A stretch of DNA of 8,710 nucleotides, from the NCBI GenBank assembly GCA_016844365.1, contig JAENIT010000090.1:1-8710 (forward strand), given 5' to 3'. Positions 1 through 6,859 of the stretch are shown in pieces. Made by a program: the position numbers and the translations under genes. The stretch is from Dehalococcoidia bacterium. Its GTDB lineage: Bacteria; Chloroflexota; Dehalococcoidia; SHYD01; SHYC01. Positions within the stretch are counted from its first letter, which is position 1. Every line of letters starts with the position of its first letter. A model generated the notes under the pieces. That model was given only the letters and a program-made list of their open reading frames with translations, was not told the origin of the DNA and searched no databases.

Positions 1-1350
1 CAGGTCCATCAGGCGCTTCAATCGGTTATTGCGATTGATTACCCTGAGGTACAGATCGTTGAGGTCGCTGGTGGCGAATCTACCACCATCGAGCTGTACC
101 ATGGGCCTCAGCTCGGGAGGAAGCACAGGAAGGGCGGTCAGGACCATCCATTCCGGTTTGTTGCCACTCTTCCGAAAAGCCTCCACCACCCGTTGCCGCT
201 TGATGGCTTTCTTCCGTTTCTGTTCTGACGCCGATTGAACTTCCTTCTGGAGCTGTTCTCTTATGGTCTCCAGATCCATGTTCCTGAGGATCTCTAGGAT
301 GGCCTCTGCTCCCATACCGGCGCTGAACATTGAGCCGTACTTCTCCCGCAGTTCCCGGTACTTGGCTTCAGGGATGATTTTGACGGGCTGCAGGCTATCT
401 ATACCATCCAGCTCAGTCTCCATATCCTGCCGCAGGCGGCTCAGTTCCTGAACGGCCTCTTTCTTAAACCGCTCTATTTCCCTTAGTATCTCCTCTCGTT
501 TAACGACTATAGCCGCGTCAAGAGTTACAGCAGTGTCGGCTCTCTTTTGGGAGATACGCCCCTCTAGCTCAGAACGCTGCTTCTCAACTACTGTTTTAAG
601 GCCAGTTACATGGGCCTCTACCACAGTCTCACCCTTGGCTACCAAAGTGAACCCGCCCAGGGATAACTCTTCGGCAGATGGTTGTCCTAGGGCGTTAATC
701 AAAAGGGCCTCGAAGGCATCAGCCTCCTGCATAATCTTATCAAGAAGGGCGGCTTGCTCTTCAGCTAGCTTAACCCTGGCCGCCTCCAGGTCTTCCAGGA
801 TAACGGCCTCCTCTTCTTGTAGAGCAATCTTCAATTGGGAAACCCGCTGATCTAGATCAGCCTCCAAATCAGCCCCTGTTCGTTTATACTCCGCCTCGAG
901 TTTATCCCTGTGATCTTTGACGACATCCTTATCAACCTTGGTAATTATGTATTGTGCGAAATAGGTAACCCGCTCTAGACTCCTGGGGGAGATGTCGAGG
1001 AGAATGCTCACCCTACTAGGAGCCCCTTTGACAAACCACACGTGTCCTACAGGAGATGCCAGATCTATGTGACCCATACGCTCTCGGCGCACCTTTGACC
1101 TGGTCACTTCCACGCCACACTTGTCGCAGACTATACCCTTGTAACGGACTCGCTTGTATTTGCCACAGGAGCACTCAAAGTCCTTGGTGGGGCCAAAGAT
1201 ACGCTCGCAGAATAGGCCGTCCTTCTCCGGTTTTAGAGTCCGGTAATTTATAGTCTCCGGCTTTGTCACCTCTCCGTAAGACCAATTGAGGATCTGCTCC
1301 GGCGAGGCCAGGGATATGCGTACCGCGGTGAAATCGTTGACATCAAGCAC
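1..1350 (-). CDS. rpoC: DNA-directed RNA polymerase subunit beta' (N-terminal 450 codons, cut by window edge)
   Basis: This is the largest subunit of bacterial RNA polymerase, forming the clamp and the catalytic centre with beta. I translated the minus strand by hand. It opens [20 protein letters not shown] and stays open to the edge at codon 450. The clamp zinc ribbon is present, with Cys60, Cys62, Cys75 and Cys78 around [20 protein letters not shown]. The conserved segments SGNKPEWM (395-402), LPPELRP (410-416), [15 protein letters not shown] (420-434) and the following [11 protein letters not shown] are intact. The DFDGD catalytic loop lies beyond the edge. The start is GTG at 1350-1348, with an AAGGGGG-type ribosome site about 9 bases upstream inside the end of rpoB. 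Only 2 bp separate it from the rpoB stop, so the two are co-transcribed and probably translationally coupled. Residues of about 138-325 form a large helical insertion absent from E. coli beta'. The identity is certain; the exact start is very likely. Confidence 0.98.
   Translation of the reverse strand, partial: MLDVNDFTAVRISLASPEQILNWSYGEVTKPETINYRTLKPEKDGLFCERIFGPTKDFECSCGKYKRVRYKGIVCDKCGVEVTRSKVRRERMGHIDLASPVGHVWFVKGAPSRVSILLDISPRSLERVTYFAQYIITKVDKDVVKDHRDKLEAEYKRTGADLEADLDQRVSQLKIALQEEEAVILEDLEAARVKLAEEQAALLDKIMQEADAFEALLINALGQPSAEELSLGGFTLVAKGETVVEAHVTGLKTVVEKQRSELEGRISQKRADTAVTLDAAIVVKREEILREIERFKKEAVQELSRLRQDMETELDGIDSLQPVKIIPEAKYRELREKYGSMFSAGMGAEAILEILRNMDLETIREQLQKEVQSASEQKRKKAIKRQRVVEAFRKSGNKPEWMVLTALPVLPPELRPMVQLDGGRFATSDLNDLYLRVINRNNRLKRLMDL
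376..939 (-). other. Coiled-coil insertion domain within RpoC (residues about 138-325)
   Basis: The insertion lies between the conserved FAQYIIT (131-137) and the conserved [12 protein letters not shown] (328-339). From memory, E. coli has only about 20 residues between these points. The insertion is rich in Glu, Lys, Ala, Leu and Gln and has long heptad-like runs at about 142-215 and 250-318, which suggests an antiparallel coiled coil. Between them is a short Gly/Val/Thr-rich stretch (about 224-250) that may be a small beta tip. Mycobacterial and other actinobacterial RpoC carry a shorter coiled-coil insert at the same place, and Thermus carries a different large domain there. The location therefore tolerates lineage-specific insertions. 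The boundaries are approximate. Confidence 0.8.
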
Positions 1351-1352
1351 AG

Positions 1353-4300
1353 CTAAAATTCCCCCTTCTCCATTCCGGTAAGATCAATCCCCAACTCAGG
1401 GATCTCTACGCTGGTGTCATCAATCAAGGGCACCTGCTCCTCATCTTCATTGAGAACTTCAACCGACAGTCCCAGGCTCTGTAGCTCTTTGACAAGAACC
1501 TTGAAGGACTCAGGCACTCCAGGCACCACGATGTCTTCCCCTTTGACAACTGCCTCGTACGTTTTAACCCTGCCCAAGACATCATCAGACTTGACGGTGA
1601 GAAGCTCTCTAAGGATGTGAGCAGCCCCGTAAGCCTCCAGAGCCCAGACCTCCATCTCGCCAAAGCGCTGTCCTCCAAACTGGGCCTTGCCACCCAAGGG
1701 CTGCTGGGTAATTAGAGAGTAGGGTCCTGTGGAGCGAGCATGGATCTTGTCTTCCACCAGGTGAACTAACTTCATCATGTATATGCTGCCCACGGTCACC
1801 GGCCGAGCAAATGGCTCACCTGTTCTGCCATCGTAAAGAGTAACTCTACCAAAAGTAGGAGGAGCTATATTCTTCTCTTTGTAAATGGCATGCGCCTCTT
1901 TCTCCAAATCTTCTTCGTCGAGGCCTTCTGCGGTTCCTCCCTGCTCCTCCACCCATACCTTTAGAGCCACTCTCTTGGCCTCTCCTGGGTCTATTTCAGA
2001 GAAGACTACCCCACCATCGTAGCCACGGTCACTCAGCCATGCTTTCGCTGTTTCAGTACGCTCTACTACCGTCTGATCCACCTGGTTATAATTGGAGCTG
2101 TCCAGGGCCGCCCTTTCTATCAACCAGGCTCTACACAGAGCGCCCTGGATGTCCGCCTCCGAGGCCCCATCGAACACCGGGGAGACAACCCTAAACCCCA
2201 AATGCTCAGCTGCCAAGCCCAAGTGTGCCTCAAGAACCTGTCCCACGTTCATCCTGGAGGGCACACCTATAGGGTTGAGAATGATCTCCACGGCAGTGCC
2301 ATCTGCCAAATACGGCATATCCTCCACGGGCAGTATCCTGGAGATCACCCCCTTGTTCCCATGGCGCCCCGCCATCTTGTCGCCCTCTGATACTTTTCTA
2401 ACCTGACCTATACTAACTCTCACCATTTGGTTAACGCCAGGGGGTAACTCATCTTGCTGGGCACGGCTAAAGACCCTCACTTCTATAACCTTCCCTCGCT
2501 CACCGTGAGGGACTCTTAAAGATGTGTCCTTAACTTCTCTGGCCTTCTCACCGAAGATAGCCCGTAGAAGCTTCTCTTCAGCGGTCAACTCCGTTTCACC
2601 CTTGGGAGTGATCTTCCCTACTAGTATGTCGCCCGGCCCTACCTCAGCTCCAACGCGGATTATACCCAGTTCATCCAGGTCCCTAAGGCTCTCTTCACCA
2701 ACGTTGGGTATGTCTCTAGTAATCTCCTCAGGGCCCAGTTTAGTGTCCCGAGCTTCTACCTCGTGCTTCTCCACGTGGATGGAGCTGAACTTGTCTTCCT
2801 TGACCAGGTTCTGGTTGATAACTATAGCGTCCTCAAAGTTACAGCCTTCCCAGCTCATAAAGGCGCACAGGACATTCTGTCCCAAGGCTAGATCTCCCTG
2901 GTCTGTAGAAGAGCTGTCGGCCAAAGGCTGGCCGCGCTTCACTATCTCCCCAGGAGATACTATGGCCCGCTGGTTGAAGCAGGTTCCCTGGTTACTGCGC
3001 TTGAACTTAGCAAGACGGTACCTATGCTCAACTCCATCAGGTTCTGTTACGATGATCTCGGTGGAGGTGACATTGCTAACCACACCGTCCACCCTGGAGA
3101 AGACCACTTGTCCACTATCCATGGCTGCCCTGCGCTCCATTCCCGTTCCAACTAGAGGGACTTGAGGCCTTACGAGAGGCACTGCTTGCCTCTGCATGTT
3201 GGATCCCATAAGAGCTCGGTTAGCGTCGTCATGCTCCAGGAAGGGGATCAAGGATGTGGCAACGCTGACAATCTGTTTAGGGGAGACATCCATGTAATCC
3301 ATCAGGTTTGGCGGAGCAAGCAAAAAGCCCCTTCTGTAGCGGGCCTCTACCCGCGAATCTACGAACTGGCCGCTCTTGTTGATTCTAGAGTTGGCCTGGG
3401 CAACATGGTACTCCTCTTCCCTGTCCGCCGACAGATACTCGATCTCATCGGAGACAAATGGGACAACCTTCACCTGTCTGGGAGGCAAAGCAGCGATCTG
3501 CTCCATAACGGATGGCGTGATTTCCGCTCCCTTTTCAGCAATGACATGACCGCCACTGCCCTCAATCCGTTCCTCTAGGGTCTGACCCTCCAGCAGGAGA
3601 GAGGCGTTGGGTAGTTCCCTTATCACTCTCCGGTAGGGAGCCTCTATAAATCCGTACTCGTTAACTCGGCCGTAAGTAGCTAGTGAGCCTATGAGGCCGA
3701 TGTTAGGTCCTTCTGGGGTCTCAATGGGGCATATGCGCCCGTAATGGGAATGGTGAACATCCCGAACATCGAATCCTGCACGATCTCGCGACAGTCCGCC
3801 GGGACCTAACGCCGAGAGCCTTCTCTTATGAGTAAGCTCCGCTAAGGGGTTGGTTTGATCCATAAACTGAGAGAGCTGGGAGCCGCCGAAGAACTCCTTA
3901 ACTGCGGCAACTACTGGTCTCATATTGATTAGGGAGCTGGGTGTCGCCTGTTGTGGATCGGTTATGGTCATCCGTTCTCGGATGACTCGTTCCATTCTCA
4001 GCAAGCCCACTCGAAACTGGTTCTGAATAAGTTCACCCACGGCGCGGATACGGCGATTGCCAAGATGGTCTATGTCGTCCACCAAGCCTGGGCTTTTGTT
4101 CACTTCGATGAGCTTCCGGGTTATGGCTACCAGATCCTCTTTAGTCAGGATCCGTTGCGACTGGGGTATTGCCAAACCCAGCCGCTTGTTTAGCTTGTAT
4201 CGCCCTACTCTACCCAGGTCATAGCGGCGAGGAGTGAAGAAAAGGGCATTAATCAGACCCAGTGCGTTGGAGGGGTTAGGTGGGTCCCCGGGCCTCAACC

Positions 4301-5048
4301 GCTTGTAAAACTCTAGTTGGGCGTCCTCCTGGTTCTTACATGGATCCTTCTCAATGGTGGACGCAATATATTGGTGGTCTGGGTGGTCGTCCACATCCTG
4401 GAACAGAGTCAATAGCTCCTCATCGGTACCATACCCCACAGCCCTCAGGAAAAGCGGTATCTTACGACGACGGTCGATTTTTGCCGAAAGGAGGTCGCGG
4501 TTGCTAGTCTCAAACTCCAGCCAAGCTCCGCGATTGGGGATCAGCTTTCCATAAGCCAGCGGACGCCCCGACCCGGTATCGTCCTCGGTGGTGAAATATA
4601 CTCCTGGGGACCTTACTAACTGGCTAACTACTACTCTCTCTGCTCCGTTGATTATGAAAGTGCCGCGATCTGTCATTAAGGGGAAGTCTCCCATAAATAT
4701 GGGCTGGTCAATCTTTTCCCCAGTCTCCTTTATAGTAAGCCTCACCGTAACAAAGAGGGGAGCTGAAAAGGTCATGTCGCGATCATGGCACTCATCCTCG
4801 GTGTACTTAGGGGGCCGGAATTCGTAGTCCAGGAAACTGAGTTCCAATTTATTGCCAGTGAAATCCTGGATGGGAGAAATCTCGTCAAAAAGCTCCCTTA
4901 GACCATCTTTCTGGAACCACTGGAAGGAGTCTATCTGGAGCAGGATAAGATTGGGAAGATCTAAAACATCTGGGATTCGGGAGTAAGATTTTACAGGGGT
5001 GTGGAGAGCGCGATCACCGTTGTTATCACCTATACTGGCTAAAGCCAT
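1353..5048 (-). CDS. rpoB: DNA-directed RNA polymerase subunit beta
   Basis: Complete 1231-residue second-largest subunit of RNA polymerase. It forms the other wall of the active-site cleft and the rifampicin pocket. Landmarks in order are: the N-terminal protrusion and lobe with [22 protein letters not shown] (128-148); the rifampicin region from residue 390 (SQLSQFMDQ); RERAG-like [11 protein letters not shown] (420-430); [14 protein letters not shown] (440-453); [11 protein letters not shown] (732-742); [18 protein letters not shown] (811-828); the catalytic-site lysines in [12 protein letters not shown] (889-900, Lys891 and Lys899); and the clamp-anchoring C-terminus [35 protein letters not shown] and [10 protein letters not shown]. 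The ATG at 5048-5046 is preceded by AGGAGGAG (5057-5064) at 8 bases. A stretch of about 108 residues (963-1070) stands where Bacillus has about 20. rpoC follows 2 bp downstream. rplJ and rplL, the usual upstream neighbours, are absent. Confidence 0.99.
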   Translation of the reverse strand: MALASIGDNNGDRALHTPVKSYSRIPDVLDLPNLILLQIDSFQWFQKDGLRELFDEISPIQDFTGNKLELSFLDYEFRPPKYTEDECHDRDMTFSAPLFVTVRLTIKETGEKIDQPIFMGDFPLMTDRGTFIINGAERVVVSQLVRSPGVYFTTEDDTGSGRPLAYGKLIPNRGAWLEFETSNRDLLSAKIDRRRKIPLFLRAVGYGTDEELLTLFQDVDDHPDHQYIASTIEKDPCKNQEDAQLEFYKRLRPGDPPNPSNALGLINALFFTPRRYDLGRVGRYKLNKRLGLAIPQSQRILTKEDLVAITRKLIEVNKSPGLVDDIDHLGNRRIRAVGELIQNQFRVGLLRMERVIRERMTITDPQQATPSSLINMRPVVAAVKEFFGGSQLSQFMDQTNPLAELTHKRRLSALGPGGLSRDRAGFDVRDVHHSHYGRICPIETPEGPNIGLIGSLATYGRVNEYGFIEAPYRRVIRELPNASLLLEGQTLEERIEGSGGHVIAEKGAEITPSVMEQIAALPPRQVKVVPFVSDEIEYLSADREEEYHVAQANSRINKSGQFVDSRVEARYRRGFLLAPPNLMDYMDVSPKQIVSVATSLIPFLEHDDANRALMGSNMQRQAVPLVRPQVPLVGTGMERRAAMDSGQVVFSRVDGVVSNVTSTEIIVTEPDGVEHRYRLAKFKRSNQGTCFNQRAIVSPGEIVKRGQPLADSSSTDQGDLALGQNVLCAFMSWEGCNFEDAIVINQNLVKEDKFSSIHVEKHEVEARDTKLGPEEITRDIPNVGEESLRDLDELGIIRVGAEVGPGDILVGKITPKGETELTAEEKLLRAIFGEKAREVKDTSLRVPHGERGKVIEVRVFSRAQQDELPPGVNQMVRVSIGQVRKVSEGDKMAGRHGNKGVISRILPVEDMPYLADGTAVEIILNPIGVPSRMNVGQVLEAHLGLAAEHLGFRVVSPVFDGASEADIQGALCRAWLIERAALDSSNYNQVDQTVVERTETAKAWLSDRGYDGGVVFSEIDPGEAKRVALKVWVEEQGGTAEGLDEEDLEKEAHAIYKEKNIAPPTFGRVTLYDGRTGEPFARPVTVGSIYMMKLVHLVEDKIHARSTGPYSLITQQPLGGKAQFGGQRFGEMEVWALEAYGAAHILRELLTVKSDDVLGRVKTYEAVVKGEDIVVPGVPESFKVLVKELQSLGLSVEVLNEDEEQVPLIDDTSVEIPELGIDLTGMEKGEF
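1839..2162 (-). other. Insertion domain near the RpoB C-terminus (residues about 963-1070)
   Basis: This lies between SPVFDGA (956-962) and [10 protein letters not shown] (1071-1080), two strongly conserved beta-subunit segments. From memory, Bacillus has about 20 residues here and Mycobacterium about 30-35, so roughly 75-90 residues are extra. The insert has two parts. The first is a helical stretch with several Trp ([23 protein letters not shown]). The second is an acidic stretch with [22 protein letters not shown]. It stays in frame, and both flanks are perfectly conserved. It is therefore a genuine protein domain and not an assembly fault. Confidence 0.75.
3807..3881 (-). other. rpoB: Rifampicin-resistance-determining region of rpoB, predicted sensitive type
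   Basis: Residues 390-414 align without gaps to E. coli 509-533 with an offset of 119. The common resistance positions carry the sensitive residues: Gln394 (E. coli 513), Asp397 (516), His407 (526), Arg410 (529) and Ser412 (531). Differences from E. coli are conservative or at tolerated sites: Thr399 for Asn518, Ala403 for Ser522, Leu405 for Ile524 and Leu411 for Ile530. Sensitivity is an inference from the residues only. Confidence 0.8.
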
Positions 5049-5177
5049 AAATACAACTCCTCCTACTTAATGAAACAACGTGGAAACGTGGAGAGGTATA
5101 CCCAAGCAAACTTGAGAAAATCGTGGATCCGCAGAGACACAAATAGCCCACTGATAGACATACATCGGCAAGTTACT

Positions 5178-5206
5178 AGTGTATAACAATATATAAGAAT
5201 TGTCAA
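5178..5206 (-). promoter_or_regulatory. rpoBC promoter (sigma70-type, near consensus)
   Basis: Reading the minus strand, a perfect TTGACA (5206-5201) is followed by exactly 17 bases and then TACACT (5183-5178, 4 of 6 to TATAAT). This predicts a transcript start near 5171 and an rpoB leader of about 120 bases. The upstream flank is AT-rich (5218-5240), as in an UP element. No other equally good promoter was seen before rpoB, so this probably drives the whole rpoBC unit. Confidence 0.8.
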
Positions 5207-5217
5207 CAGATACCCGA

Positions 5218-5240
5218 AGGAAATTAATAAAATCTTTCCT
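5218..5240. repeat. AT-rich inverted repeat just upstream of the rpoB -35 box
   Basis: AGGAAA (5218-5223) and TTTCCT (5235-5240) form a perfect 6-bp dyad around an 11-base AT-rich centre. It starts 12 bp upstream of the rpoB TTGACA box, centred near position -58. It could be a regulator site or simply part of an AT-rich UP element. The dyad is direct observation; the role is inference. Confidence 0.4.
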
Positions 5241-5397
5241 GCGTCCTTCCCCCTATTGCTCAATGTGCCTTTGGTATCCGGTCCAGTATCCTGCTCTTCC
5301 TGGCGCTTTACGGCTAGTCCGGCGGGACATCCGTACCTGCAAAGATACGCGGTAGATTATATTAACCTGTTTTTAACATCCCCTGTTAAGATTCTCC
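5241..5397. other. Non-coding divergent intergenic segment between rpoB and the GAF gene
   Basis: No supportable gene lies here on either strand. The short open frames lack ribosome sites and family resemblance. Visible items are a direct repeat of GTATCC at 5274-5279 and 5286-5291 (12-bp spacing), a small GTCC/GGAC dyad near 5317-5328, and the TTAACA dyad listed separately. The segment probably holds the upstream control sites of two divergent transcription units. Confidence 0.6.
5373..5389. promoter_or_regulatory. TTAACA-N5-TGTTAA dyad, candidate operator for the GAF/transporter unit
   Basis: TTAACA (5373-5378), five bases TCCCC, and TGTTAA (5384-5389) form a perfect 17-bp inverted repeat. 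A further half-site TTAAC lies at 5362-5366, about one helical turn upstream. The dyad centre is about 52 bp before the start predicted from the TATAAT box at 5421. That is a usual place for an activator and also workable for a repressor. The binding protein is unknown. Confidence 0.45.
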
Positions 5398-5420
5398 ATG
5401 CTTTTCGACCATGCACGGGT

Positions 5421-5426
5421 TATAAT
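5421..5426 (+). promoter_or_regulatory. Candidate -10 box for the GAF gene (perfect TATAAT, weak -35)
   Basis: A perfect TATAAT sits inside GGGTTATAAT. The same ten bases occur at the -10 of the tRNA-Arg promoter on the other strand. The hexamer 17 bases upstream (5398-5403, ATGCTT) is a poor -35, so an activator may be needed; the TTAACA dyad could serve it. The predicted start is near 5433, about 23 bases before the leader ORF and about 80 before the GAF start. Confidence 0.5.
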
Positions 5427-5455
5427 AGAAGTCGGAGGAGCGGAAGGAGGTTGGG

Positions 5456-5494
5456 GTGTCCGAGGTCCATCTGAACGGACCGCTAGAGGCCTAG
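5456..5494 (+). CDS. Candidate 12-codon leader ORF upstream of the GAF protein
   Basis: A GTG start at 5456 is preceded by GGAAGGAGG (5442-5450), a near-perfect ribosome site at 5 bases. It encodes VSEVHLNGPLEA and ends at TAG (5492-5494). The stop abuts TAAGGAG (5495-5501), which is the ribosome site of the GAF gene. Translation of the leader would bring ribosomes to the next start. A GGTCC/GGACC hairpin (5464-5468 with 5477-5481, 8-base loop) lies inside it. The peptide has no run of one amino acid that would mark classical attenuation. It is supported only by signal quality and position, and may be fortuitous. Confidence 0.35.
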   Translation: MSEVHLNGPLEA

Positions 5495-5511
5495 TAAGGA
5501 GCTGGTGGACA

Positions 5512-6774
5512 ATGAAATACAAGTTTAATCTTACACTCCTGCAAATTCTTACCGTAGTTCTCGCTGTCTTGTTCCTCGTCGTGCTCGATCTCCTGCGTCA
5601 CAAGGTGTTCTTTGGCCTGTTGCACACTACTCGTGGATTTATTTCGACTTACATTGCTACCGCCATAGGCGTCGCGATATTTTCGTGGGCAGTTTTCGGC
5701 CTTATTAAAAGGTTGGAGGGGCAACTGATGGAGCAAAATCGGCTTCTGGCTGCGCTGAACCGAGTGGCCGCTTCTTCTGCGCAGAATATGCAGTTGCAGC
5801 AACTCCTAGATGTAACCCTAGACAACATTTTGGAGACCATGGGTATAGAGTCGGGTATCATTCGCGTTCTCGACCAGGAAGACGAAGAGCTGGTCGCAGT
5901 GTGCCATCGTGGATTTTCGGACGACTTTGTTCAGAAGATCAGAAGAGCAAAGCTGGCAGAGAACCATTTTGGGGAACAGGTAGCGCCTTCAGCCCAACCT
6001 GTTGTCTTGGAGAGCCTCTTTGAGGACACCAGGGTGGGCGAAGCGGCCAGAGAAGAGGGAATACGTTCCAGCTTAGCAGTACGGCTGGTGGCAGGGGGAG
6101 AGGTTACAGGGTTACTGGCCATCGCCAGTCGAGACCTTCGCCGCTTCCATCCCCTAGAAGTCGATATCCTGACCAATCTCGGAACCCAACTTGGTATGGC
6201 CGTTCGAAACTCGGTCCTATACGAAAACGCCCAGAGAACAAGTAAAGAGATGTCTACACTGCTCGCCGTGGGCAAGGCCACATCCTCTTCGTTGCTTCTC
6301 GATGAGCTGCTGACCAGAGGGTTGGACATCACTCTGGAAGTGATGGGTGTAGAGTGGGCAGAAGTATGGTTGGTAGAGGGGCAGGAGGTAGTGATGAAAG
6401 CGCATCGTGGGGCCGCCGCCGAGGCGTTCCTGGAAAGGACTCGGTTTAAGCTCGGCGAGGGTTTCCCAGGAATAGTCGCGCGGACTGGGAACCCTCTGAT
6501 AGCTCATCATCTCCCTGAAGAGCGGTGGTTCCTCCGCGAAGGGGTCAAGAAGGCTGGGTTCAATACCTTTGGCGCCTGGCCGCTGATAAACCAGGGGCGG
6601 ATTCTAGGGGTCTTTGCCGTAGCCTCTCGGCTTCCAGAAGCCTTGACCCGCCCCAGTGAGCTTAGACTTCTCAATGGCATTAGAGAACACATTGCCGTCG
6701 CGATCGATAATGCCCTTCTCTACGGGCATGTTCTGGGCGCCGTCCCAAGGGAGGAACAGCTAGGTCGTCCTTGA
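5512..6774 (+). CDS. Membrane-anchored tandem GAF-domain protein without a visible output domain
   Basis: The protein has 420 residues. Two hydrophobic segments (about 8-28 and 43-65) give an N-terminal hairpin anchor with almost no external loop. A helical linker (about 66-92, LEGQLMEQNRLLAALNRVA) follows. GAF domain 1 spans about 93-237 and ends ILTNLGTQLGMAVRNSVLY. GAF domain 2 spans about 263-403 and ends RLLNGIREHIAVAIDNALLY. Both show the usual GAF pattern of an N-terminal helix, a hydrophobic sheet with GLLAIASR or GVFAVASR, and a closing helix. GAF domains bind small ligands or serve as signalling modules. Only 17 residues follow GAF2, with no kinase, cyclase, phosphodiesterase or DNA-binding domain. 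The start is the ATG at 5512 with TAAGGAG at 10 bases. An open frame reaches back to 5398, but that start overlaps the promoter and lacks a ribosome site. The NarK gene follows at 85 bp and is probably co-transcribed. The ligand is unknown. Confidence 0.88.
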   Translation: MKYKFNLTLLQILTVVLAVLFLVVLDLLRHKVFFGLLHTTRGFISTYIATAIGVAIFSWAVFGLIKRLEGQLMEQNRLLAALNRVAASSAQNMQLQQLLDVTLDNILETMGIESGIIRVLDQEDEELVAVCHRGFSDDFVQKIRRAKLAENHFGEQVAPSAQPVVLESLFEDTRVGEAAREEGIRSSLAVRLVAGGEVTGLLAIASRDLRRFHPLEVDILTNLGTQLGMAVRNSVLYENAQRTSKEMSTLLAVGKATSSSLLLDELLTRGLDITLEVMGVEWAEVWLVEGQEVVMKAHRGAAAEAFLERTRFKLGEGFPGIVARTGNPLIAHHLPEERWFLREGVKKAGFNTFGAWPLINQGRILGVFAVASRLPEALTRPSELRLLNGIREHIAVAIDNALLYGHVLGAVPREEQLGRP

Positions 6775-6859
6775 GATCCACTGGCGAAGAGTGCGTTCCG
6801 GCCCGGCTACGTCGAATGCAGAAGACGCAACAGGCACTTGCAGGTGCGACACGGCATAG

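Noticed and set aside
2524..3165. Plus-strand open frame of 213 codons inside rpoB
   Set aside because: It is a shadow of the perfectly conserved rpoB frame on the other strand, Ser/Leu-rich, with no recognisable domain.
5067..5165. 32-residue open frame in the rpoB leader on the minus strand
   Set aside because: It begins about 6 bases after the predicted transcript start without a ribosome site, and the peptide shows nothing familiar. It is probably chance.
5398..5511. Upstream in-frame ATG that would add 38 residues to the GAF protein
   Set aside because: The extension overlaps the TATAAT box, has no ribosome site and precedes the hydrophobic N-terminus. The ATG at 5512 has TAAGGAG at 10 bases.
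6775..6859. Possible frameshifted kinase domain after the GAF protein
   Set aside because: I read the 85 bases in other frames and found no His-box, N-box or HisKA_3-like residues. The gap is too short to hold a domain.
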